In this document: positions 1-7,394 of the stretch, one piece after another
How positions within the stretch are numbered: the stretch's first letter is position 1
Layout of the letters: every line of letters begins with the position of its first letter
Assembly: GCF_042665075.1 (NCBI RefSeq)
Contig: NZ_JBHTBR010000009.1
Span: 186,001-250,000 of the forward strand
DNA from: Hirschia litorea
GTDB lineage: Bacteria; Pseudomonadota; Alphaproteobacteria; Caulobacterales; Hyphomonadaceae
Length of the DNA: 64,000 nucleotides
Direction of reading: 5' to 3'
The notes under the pieces: generated by a model
Seen by the model: the letters and a program-made list of their open reading frames with translations, nothing else
Databases searched by the model: none
Told to the model about the DNA's origin: nothing
Translations under genes and position numbers: made by a program

Positions 1-28
1 GTGACCAACACGTGGGAGAGGTAAAGTC

Positions 29-2206
29 CTACGGGTTGCCGAAGGCAAATTCCAGTTTCAATGAAACGGTTCTTGGAAGGCCGTAATAGCGTCCAAATGA
101 TGAAACGCCTTGTTCCCAATACTCTTCATCTCCAAGGTTTTTCCCTTCAAGAGCTATCGTCCAACGACCATCTTGATCTTTCAAAGCTATTCGAGCGTCG
201 ATAAGAGTGTAAGGGTTGGATTTGATGTTTTGGGAGTTGGCGACGTTTCTGTGAATGTCCTCTGTGTGCATTAAGTTTAATGTACCCACAAAGTCATATC
301 CATGATTGCCTGGAATAGTTTGCTCGATCCCGATTTTATAGTGAGTTTCAGGGGCGTGCTTCAGGTGATATTCTGTCGTTACGCCTGGAGGTGGTCTTAG
401 CCATTCGTCTTCCAGAATACCCAAAATACCATAGATGTATGTGTTTTCGAATGGGCGGGCATTGGCCTCCAAGTCGAAGCCTTTGAAACTCGCATCTCCA
501 GAAACGACGATAAAGCGATCTGTAACTGGATCTAGAACACTTTGTTGAAGCTTGGCGTATTCCGTATCAAAATAAGCTCCATTCAAAGTCACACGATTAT
601 CAAACCAAGTGGTTTTCAAACCTGCTTCGTAAGAGGTAACAGTTTCAGGTTCCAATGCTAATTGGGCACCTTGAATGTTAATAGGATATGTTTCTGCAAA
701 ACCACCTGCTTTAAAACCTTCGCCATAGTTTACATAGGCAAAGATGTTGTCGGTGACTTCCCATTCAAGTCCAACTTTAGGCGTAAATTTCTCACTTGAA
801 TAAGTGCCGGTGGTTGAGAAATTTGGCTCTTGGGTTACTGGGTTGACATTGACGCGGTCAAGATCTTTTTCGTCACGTGTAAAGCGTCCGCCTACAGATA
901 TTGAGAATACATCCGCCAATTTGAGGCTCATATCACCATAAACAGCTGCACTTATTGCTGTTTGTTCATCATTCATCAGTCTACCTAGGAAGAGGGCATC
1001 TTGTGAGATGAATTCTCTGTAGAAATATGCCCCAGTGGTCCAAGAAAATGGTCCGTCTGAAGTGGAGGCAAATTGCAGTTCTTGACTGAATTGGTTTTGG
1101 CTATTTTTAATTTCAATTGGCAACCCTCCGCCTGGTGTAGCGAAAAAGTCAATTGCTAATTGGTCTTGAAAGGTTCGGAAAGCTGTAATGGATTTGATGT
1201 CTACAGAATCAAATCCTGAGAATGTATTTGTAGTTTGCAGGCCGTATTGGACGTGATTGTTAACATCTGGAACGTTGCTGAGAGTTTGAAAAGCGTTTCC
1301 GTATGTCAAAGGGCATTGGACGCCATTAAAGCCTCCATTTAAGCCTGAACAATCAGTTGCAGTTAGGGTCTGAGGGCCGGAACGGTCTCTAAATGTGTCT
1401 ATTGTAGAGTAAGATTCCCAATCAGGCGTTGGTTTCCACATAAATCCGATACGCGCTGATTGTTGATTGACTGCATTTAGGTGTTGACCAGTTTCTGTGC
1501 CATCGGGATTGACGGCTGTGATAAAACCATCTCGATCTCTAGATAAATAACTGACCATCACAGCCAATTTGTCTTCAACGAGAGGTACGTTGGCTGTTCC
1601 ACCAATATCGACTGCTTCAAAGCTTCCAAAACTGCCCCGCAACTTGGCCCAGCTTGCATCTGTTTCGGGTTTGCGTGTGACGTATTTTAGGGCACCACCA
1701 GATGAATTTCGTCCATAAAGGGTCCCTTGTGGACCACGAAGCACTTCAACACGTTCGAGTTCGACAAGGTCGAGAAGTCCACCAATTTGTCGACCGATAA
1801 ATACATCGTCTACATATACACCAATGGGGCTTTCAAGATTGTAAGATGAGTTATCTTGGCCGACACCGCGCATATAGACTTGAAGACCGGTTGTTGTCCC
1901 AGTGTTGTTCACCACAGTTAAGTTTGGAGAGGAAAGGTTCAAATCCTTGACGTCTGCAACTTGTTGTCTATCAAACGCGCTTGCGTCAAAAGCTGACATT
2001 GAAATTGGGACGGTTTGCAAGGTCTCTTCGCGACGCCGTGCTGTCACCGTTATTGTATCGAGTTTAGAGAGAGCATCAGCTTGCGTTGGAGGCTCTGTCT
2101 TTGTCGATTCCGCTTCTTGCGCAATCGCACTTCCTTCAAAGCATAAGCTAATGAGTATAATCGAACTTGCTGTAGATTTAAGCCAGTTAAAGGTGCTCGT
2201 TTTCAT
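29..2206 (-). CDS. TonB-dependent outer-membrane receptor
   Basis: A 725-residue outer-membrane TBDT. A Sec signal peptide (about residues 1-29, ending in A-I-A-Q) is followed by a short TonB-box-like stretch (D-T-I-T-V-T-A-R), a plug domain (about 55-180, with the usual R-G-P-Q-G-T-L-Y-G-R signature) and a 22-strand-type barrel to the C terminus. The sequence style (R-R-R-E-E-T-L-Q-T-V-P-I-S) is that of the broad alphaproteobacterial group that imports aromatic, steroid-like or other hydrophobic small molecules as well as siderophores, so the substrate cannot be read from it. It is divergent from the MFS carrier, LysR regulator and flavoprotein oxidase to its right and may share their control region. 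The family is certain; the substrate is unknown. Confidence 0.93.
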   Translation of the reverse strand: MKTSTFNWLKSTASSIILISLCFEGSAIAQEAESTKTEPPTQADALSKLDTITVTARRREETLQTVPISMSAFDASAFDRQQVADVKDLNLSSPNLTVVNNTGTTTGLQVYMRGVGQDNSSYNLESPIGVYVDDVFIGRQIGGLLDLVELERVEVLRGPQGTLYGRNSSGGALKYVTRKPETDASWAKLRGSFGSFEAVDIGGTANVPLVEDKLAVMVSYLSRDRDGFITAVNPDGTETGQHLNAVNQQSARIGFMWKPTPDWESYSTIDTFRDRSGPQTLTATDCSGLNGGFNGVQCPLTYGNAFQTLSNVPDVNNHVQYGLQTTNTFSGFDSVDIKSITAFRTFQDQLAIDFFATPGGGLPIEIKNSQNQFSQELQFASTSDGPFSWTTGAYFYREFISQDALFLGRLMNDEQTAISAAVYGDMSLKLADVFSISVGGRFTRDEKDLDRVNVNPVTQEPNFSTTGTYSSEKFTPKVGLEWEVTDNIFAYVNYGEGFKAGGFAETYPINIQGAQLALEPETVTSYEAGLKTTWFDNRVTLNGAYFDTEYAKLQQSVLDPVTDRFIVVSGDASFKGFDLEANARPFENTYIYGILGILEDEWLRPPPGVTTEYHLKHAPETHYKIGIEQTIPGNHGYDFVGTLNLMHTEDIHRNVANSQNIKSNPYTLIDARIALKDQDGRWTIALEGKNLGDEEYWEQGVSSFGRYYGLPRTVSLKLEFAFGNP

Positions 2207-2650
2207 TGTTTTGTATCCCCTGAGTGTTCTTATTGTATTGTTGCAGGCAGCTTCAATAATCCGTTTAGAATCCCCAAAAAGAAGCGCTACAGCATATATG
2301 AAGCGACTAAGCCGACCTGCTGTAAAACAACAGATGTGAGAACCTTAACAATCATTTGGTTGTGGCTTGGCGCAGAGGATCATAAGTGCCGTGAACAGTT
2401 GGTAGTTTAAAATATTTAATAAAAACAATATGTTGATAGTGTTTCGTTTTCTTTTGTTGTTGATGCACTAAATGTTTGAAGCATGGTGTGTAGTGGAAGT
2501 TGGGCGTTCAGGGGCGTGGATCTAGCTTTACAAGGTTGAGTATGTCGCCATATTTGTCCGGACATTAAGTGCGGCAATAGATTGCACAGGAAAAGCAAAT
2601 TAAATTGAAGTTTGTGGTTGAACGCCAGGACCTAATTTGAAAGGACTTTT
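2207..2650. other. Divergent intergenic region, 444 bp
   Basis: This stretch separates the divergent TBDT and MFS genes. It is AT-rich, especially about 2400-2440, and must hold the promoters of both. I see no convincing ORF, hairpin terminator or repeat in it. The small reading frames here are antisense shadows or lack a ribosome-binding site. Confidence 0.5.
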
Positions 2651-3958
2651 ATGAGCACTCTTGAAACTGCTACAGTCAAAGAAGCGAATGAAGAACACGA
2701 AAATTCAGGACAGGAATGGCGAAAACACTATCGCCTAGTTGTAGCCGCATTATTGGGTATTGGATTGGGGCTGAGCCCTCTGCCATATTATACTTTGATA
2801 GTGTTATCTGAGCCTTTGATGGCAGAATTTGGCTGGACGCGAGGCAATGTTTTTGGCGCGTTGTTTTTCATTACGCTGGGTATTTTTGTAACGTCTCCTA
2901 TTGTTGGGTATTTCACAGATAACTTTGGGGCGCGCCGCACAGCGCTGGTATCTATTGCTCTCTTTGCGTTCTTTTTCTTTCTATTTTCGTTCATGCAGGG
3001 AAACTTAACTGTATTTTACGGGATCTTTTTTTTGATGTCGGTTTTTGGAGCAGGAACATTACCTGTGACATTTACGCGGGCGATTAATAATAATTTTGAA
3101 TCTTCTCGCGGGCTGGCCTTGGGTGTTGCGTTAATGGGGACGGGGGTTACAGGTTTTTTTATTACAGACATGACTCAGCTCTGGATTGATGAATATGGAT
3201 GGAGACGTACATTCCAGATTCTTGCAATGTTACCCATTTTTATCAGTCTGCCCGTTGCCTATTTTTGGTTTCGAGACCCTAAAGAAGAAAAAGCCCTTAG
3301 CTTAAATAGCCGTATGGACATGAGTGTTGTTAAGGGGATGACTTTTGTAGATGCGCTAAAGGATTGGCGACTGCACGTGATTGGCGTGTCGTTTCTTTTT
3401 ATTGGCGCGGCAATTGCGGGTACAATTCCTAATGTGAAATTCCTGCTACAGGATCAGGGCTATACTGCGCAAATGTCTGCGAGCCGTTTTATCGGTGTGG
3501 GGCTTATCGGGTTGTCGGTTTTGTTGGGAAGAGGGCTGGGCGGGTTTCTTGTCGATAAGTTCTGGGCACCGGGTGTGGCGTTTTTCATGCTGATATTGCC
3601 TGCAGTATCATGTCTCATATTTTTGCAAGGCACCAATCCAATTTGGTTGAACGTGTTGGCGATTGCGTTTTTGGGGATAGCTGCGGGCGTTGAGTATGAC
3701 TTGATGGCATTTCTGGTGAGCCGATATTTTGGCATGAAAGCGTATGGGCGAGTGTATGGGGTATTGTATGCCATGTTTGCAATTGGGGCTGGATTGGCAC
3801 CTGGTTTGTTTGGCAGTGTACGTGATAAAACGGGGTCATATGACACCATTCTCGTATTAGCTGCGGGACTTGTATTTGTTGGTGCATTAATGTTGTTGAC
3901 GATTGGAAAGTATCGCCGTTTTGATACGTTTGGTCATTTTGTAAAAACGTCAGAATGA
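2651..3958 (+). CDS. Major facilitator superfamily transporter
   Basis: A 435-residue, 12-helix MFS permease. The first helix begins near residue 29 after a charged cytoplasmic N terminus. The loop between helices 2 and 3 carries the MFS signature (G-Y-F-T-D-N-F-G-A-R-R), and a central hydrophilic loop near residues 205-235 separates the two six-helix halves. The pattern resembles the monocarboxylate/oxalate (OFA/MCT-like) branch, whose members usually carry small organic acids. The start is preceded by AAGGAC at good spacing. It lies just upstream of a LysR gene and a flavoprotein oxidase and probably takes up that enzyme's substrate or exports its product. The substrate is not identifiable. 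Confidence 0.85.
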   Translation: MSTLETATVKEANEEHENSGQEWRKHYRLVVAALLGIGLGLSPLPYYTLIVLSEPLMAEFGWTRGNVFGALFFITLGIFVTSPIVGYFTDNFGARRTALVSIALFAFFFFLFSFMQGNLTVFYGIFFLMSVFGAGTLPVTFTRAINNNFESSRGLALGVALMGTGVTGFFITDMTQLWIDEYGWRRTFQILAMLPIFISLPVAYFWFRDPKEEKALSLNSRMDMSVVKGMTFVDALKDWRLHVIGVSFLFIGAAIAGTIPNVKFLLQDQGYTAQMSASRFIGVGLIGLSVLLGRGLGGFLVDKFWAPGVAFFMLILPAVSCLIFLQGTNPIWLNVLAIAFLGIAAGVEYDLMAFLVSRYFGMKAYGRVYGVLYAMFAIGAGLAPGLFGSVRDKTGSYDTILVLAAGLVFVGALMLLTIGKYRRFDTFGHFVKTSE

Positions 3959-4067
3959 GATCAATTTCATAATGAATAGTTGGGCTAATTTTTATAGGAT
4001 AGTTTAGAAAAAACTAGGCACCTATTGAGTTAAGTATAGACACCTGTAAGGGGGGAAGCACCACGAA

Positions 4068-5051
4068 ATGGCAGACAAAAACCTTGATCCGCTTCCTATT
4101 TTATCAAAAACATATCTTCAGCCCAATCGGCTTGAGCATTTTATGGCGGTGTATGAAACCCAGAATGTGCATAGAGCTGCGCAAAAGCTAAATGTATCTC
4201 AGCAAGCGGTCAGTAAGACCATTAATAAGCTTGAGGACACTCTACAAGTGGACTTATTTGTGAGGTTGCCGACAGGTGTGCAGCCTACGCAATATGCAGA
4301 TCATCTTGCGAGACGGGCACGACTTATTTTGAGTGAAAGTCGGCTTGCTACCTTAGAGATTGATGCATTGCGAGGATCGAAACAGGGTACGGTGCGCGTG
4401 GGATGTGGGCCGAGTATGGCTGGACGCCTTTTTCCACTAGCGATTGAGCGCATGCGGGGCCGCAATAAAAACTATGGGTTCACAACATATGTAGGTCATA
4501 CGCAAAAACTTATGCCGCTTGTTTTATCTGGCGAGATTGAGTTCGCGATTGTGGCACCTCCGGCATCTGTATCCATTCATCCAGAGTTAGAAGTTGAAAC
4601 GCTGTATGAAGAATATGATATTGTGATTGGACGGTCCGACCATCCTTTGTTGTTGAAACCCGATCGCACACTGCAAGATTATCAAGCCTATCCATGGGTC
4701 GCCTCACATGGATTATCTACGATATGGACGAGTGTGGTGGATATATTCTCGGGGCAGGGGGTTGATCCCCCAAACTATCTTTTTCGTACAGACTCTATGG
4801 CCATGGTGATTGGTCATGTGATGGCTAGCAATGCATTGTGTATGTTGTGCCGAGAGGCGATACAACCTTATTGGCGCACTGGGGATTTGGCGATTATACC
4901 GCATTCTCAATTGGTTATATCACGAAATATTCAGGTCATTACACGCAAACGAGGTCAATTATCACCTGTTGCAAAAATGTTGAAATCTATCGCGATAGAG
5001 ACGATCATGAGCGAAGGTTTAAAAGCTGAACAACAACCAAAAGGTTGTTAG
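4068..5051 (+). CDS. LysR-family transcriptional regulator
   Basis: A 327-residue LysR regulator. The winged helix-turn-helix lies at about residues 20-80 (H-R-A-A-Q-K-L-N-V-S-Q-Q-A-V-S-K-T-I, followed by L-E-D-T-L-Q-V-D-L-F-V-R), and the two-lobed effector-binding domain runs from about 105 to 310. It follows the MFS gene on the same strand by about 110 bp and precedes the small calycin-like gene and the oxidase. It is therefore the likely local activator of the 2.6-7.3 kb group and possibly of the divergent TBDT. The effector is unknown. Confidence 0.9.
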   Translation: MADKNLDPLPILSKTYLQPNRLEHFMAVYETQNVHRAAQKLNVSQQAVSKTINKLEDTLQVDLFVRLPTGVQPTQYADHLARRARLILSESRLATLEIDALRGSKQGTVRVGCGPSMAGRLFPLAIERMRGRNKNYGFTTYVGHTQKLMPLVLSGEIEFAIVAPPASVSIHPELEVETLYEEYDIVIGRSDHPLLLKPDRTLQDYQAYPWVASHGLSTIWTSVVDIFSGQGVDPPNYLFRTDSMAMVIGHVMASNALCMLCREAIQPYWRTGDLAIIPHSQLVISRNIQVITRKRGQLSPVAKMLKSIAIETIMSEGLKAEQQPKGC

Positions 5052-5178
5052 ATGGACAATCTAAGCTGTTTGATCCTTTGCTCACTAAGTCTTTAGGTGT
5101 TTGTCTGGCGCACGCCACTATTGCTGTCATTGCTCTTTCATAAGGACGATGGGGCATTTAGGGAATATGGAGACACCT

Positions 5179-5634
5179 ATGAGCATTTTCGACGACTTCC
5201 ACAAAGCCATGCCGACAATGGCAAAACATGCTGGCATTTGGGAGGGGATATACACCCATATAGATGTGGATGCGAACGTCATCGACAGACATAAAACACG
5301 TGTTGTGTGTGAATTTCCTACAGAAGGTGAGCATGTCTACATCCAACATAACCACTTTATGTGGGAGGATGGGCGTGAATACAAAGCGCGTCTTCCGGGT
5401 GTTTATCGTGATGGGCGTTTATGGTGGGATTTAGACACTTTTCATGGCTCATCGTGGGAAACGGATGAAGGGCTCATAATGCTCGACCTTGATCGCAAAG
5501 ATGATCCCGGTGCAAATTTTTACGAAATTATTGCGCTGGGTAAAACCGGCCAGCACCGCGCTCGTACATGGCATTGGTTTAAAGATGGCAAGCTGTTTAA
5601 ACGCACACTGTGTGATGAAACCAAAATTGGCTAG
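5179..5634 (+). CDS. Small calycin-like protein (DUF3598-like)
   Basis: About 151 residues from the start chosen here. The reading frame extends 26 codons upstream, but the ATG at 5179 is preceded by GGAGA at 5-nt spacing and begins a normal protein (M-S-I-F-D-D-F). The sequence is rich in alternating beta strands with many W, H and Y residues (G-I-W-E-G-I-Y, W-W-D-L-D-T-F-H-G), as in a lipocalin/calycin barrel of the DUF3598 kind. There is no signal peptide, so it is presumably cytoplasmic. It sits between a LysR gene and a flavoprotein oxidase and may bind or process the same substrate. The family call is tentative and the function unknown. Confidence 0.6.
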   Translation: MSIFDDFHKAMPTMAKHAGIWEGIYTHIDVDANVIDRHKTRVVCEFPTEGEHVYIQHNHFMWEDGREYKARLPGVYRDGRLWWDLDTFHGSSWETDEGLIMLDLDRKDDPGANFYEIIALGKTGQHRARTWHWFKDGKLFKRTLCDETKIG

Positions 5635-5716
5635 TTTTCTAGAGGCTTGTATTTATTGATAATAATCAGCACTAACCGATGCTGAAGACACAACATTATG
5701 CTCGGAAGATAAACCC

Positions 5717-7300
5717 ATGAATTCGCAAATTTCTCATGAACAATTGGAAAATATGAAGCTAATACTTGGTCGAGAAAATATTACTGACAAGAGTGCTGAT
5801 TGTGCATTATTTAGTCAGGATATTTGGGCCGTCGGGGAGTTAGCGAACTTTGTTGCTAGTCCAGAAAATACGGCTCAACTTTCTCAAATCGTACAATTGG
5901 CGGCCAAAGAAAATATTGCACTCAATCCGCGTGGTGGCGGGATGTCCTATACAAAAGGATATATACCTTCCAAGGTGAATACGGGAATTTTGGACCTCTC
6001 CAAAATGAATAGAATTTTGGAGATAAATGCTGAGGATATGTATGTCACGGTGCAGGCGGGTTGTACTTGGAAAACGCTGAATGAAGCGCTGAAACCACTG
6101 GGCTTACGGACACCTTTCTGGGGCCCACTTTCAGGTCTTACTTCCACCGTGGGGGGCGGAGTTTCCCAGAATAATGCGTTCTTCGGAGCCTCAACTTATG
6201 GGTCTTCCATAGATAGCGTAACATGTCTGACAGTGGTGTTGGCGGATGGCACCATAGTGAAGACAGGTTCCTCAGGAACAAAGGGCGCGAAGCCGTTTTT
6301 CCGTCAATATGGTCCAGATCTGACAGGATTGTTTTTGGCTGATGCAGGCGCTCTTGCTTATAAAGCAGAGGTTAGTTTGAAATTGATTGCCGCTCCGCAG
6401 GCTGAGGATTGGGCTAGCTTTGCCTATGAGGATGCAGCAAGCGTCTCAAAAGTTATAGCGGATATGGGCCGCCTTGGTTTAGCGTGCGAGGTATTTGCGT
6501 TTGACCCCAATCTGCAATCAGTGCGGATGAAACGCGAAGGCATGATGTCCGATGTTAAAAAATTGGCCAATGTAATCACCTCCGAAAAGGGGGGGCTGCT
6601 GAAAGGCGTAAAAGAAGGGATGAAAGTTGCTGTGGCTGGTCGCAGCTATATGGAGGATGTTGCGTATTCAGTACATTATACGGTTGAGGGGCATTCTATG
6701 GCGGAAGTCTCTGCTAAGATGGAGACATTGAAAAAAATCGCTCTGGAATATGGTGGTAAAAAAATAGAGAACTCTATTCCGAAAATCATGCGTGCTAACC
6801 CTTTTGGGCCACTTAACAGTATTATAGGACCACGTGGTGAGCGCTGGGTTCCTATCCATGGTATTGTACCAATGGGGGATGGTGTGAAATGTGTCGCTGA
6901 AATTGAAGCGCTTTATGATCGCTTGCGCCCTGAGTTGGACAAGTACGAAATAATAGCTGGATTTTTCCTTAGTACATTGTCAAATAACGGATATTTGATC
7001 GAACCTATCTTTTTCTGGCCGGAAGAATTACGTCCACTGCATTTAGATATTTTAGAAGAGAACGTTGTCTCACGCATCAAGCCGTTTGATGCTAATCCCG
7101 AGGCAACTGAGTTTGTTTCACATGTGCGCCAATCCATTCTTGGAATATTTGAAAAATATGGTGCTGCACATTTGCAGATTGGTCGTGTCTATCCGTTCCG
7201 AAAACATCGGGAAGAAGATACATGGAAAGTACTTGAGGGGATTAAAGCGCTCCTTGATCCAGATGGTCGCGTAAATGCTGGGGCTCTGGGATTTGATTAA
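5717..7300 (+). CDS. FAD-linked oxidase (VAO/GlcD type)
   Basis: A 527-residue flavoprotein of the vanillyl-alcohol oxidase/glycolate oxidase class. The PCMH-type FAD-binding domain spans about residues 35-220. Visible pieces are N-P-R-G-G-G-M-S-Y for the FAD pyrophosphate, the strand-loop D-M-Y-V-T-V-Q-A-G-C-T-W, and S-T-V-G-G-G-V-S-Q-N-N. A long C-terminal substrate domain ends in I-K-A-L-L-D-P-D-G-R-V-N-A-G, the typical family terminus. Relatives oxidise phenolic alcohols, 2-hydroxy acids or D-lactate. It has no signal peptide. It is the only clear enzyme of the LysR/MFS group and probably performs the first oxidation of whatever that group imports. Substrate not determinable here. Confidence 0.82.
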   Translation: MNSQISHEQLENMKLILGRENITDKSADCALFSQDIWAVGELANFVASPENTAQLSQIVQLAAKENIALNPRGGGMSYTKGYIPSKVNTGILDLSKMNRILEINAEDMYVTVQAGCTWKTLNEALKPLGLRTPFWGPLSGLTSTVGGGVSQNNAFFGASTYGSSIDSVTCLTVVLADGTIVKTGSSGTKGAKPFFRQYGPDLTGLFLADAGALAYKAEVSLKLIAAPQAEDWASFAYEDAASVSKVIADMGRLGLACEVFAFDPNLQSVRMKREGMMSDVKKLANVITSEKGGLLKGVKEGMKVAVAGRSYMEDVAYSVHYTVEGHSMAEVSAKMETLKKIALEYGGKKIENSIPKIMRANPFGPLNSIIGPRGERWVPIHGIVPMGDGVKCVAEIEALYDRLRPELDKYEIIAGFFLSTLSNNGYLIEPIFFWPEELRPLHLDILEENVVSRIKPFDANPEATEFVSHVRQSILGIFEKYGAAHLQIGRVYPFRKHREEDTWKVLEGIKALLDPDGRVNAGALGFD

Positions 7301-7336
7301 GCTAACTATTTGATAGATTTATATTTTTGAAAACAA

Positions 7337-7366
7337 AAAGGCCGCCCAAATGAATGGACGGCCTTT
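7337..7366. terminator. Bidirectional intrinsic terminator
   Basis: AAAGGCCG at 7337-7344 pairs with CGGCCTTT at 7359-7366, with A- and T-rich flanks on both sides. It lies between the convergent oxidase and TBDT genes and can serve both. Confidence 0.85.
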
Positions 7367-7394
7367 CCTTGTATATCCTAAACGAGGGTCTTGT

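Noticed and set aside
1902..2339. 145-residue ORF opposite the start of the first TBDT
   Set aside because: It overlaps the TBDT signal peptide and promoter in antisense and looks like no known protein.
5101..5178. N-terminal extension of the calycin-like protein (26 codons)
   Set aside because: The extension is Cys/His-rich and unlike the rest, and the ATG at 5179 has a proper ribosome-binding site.
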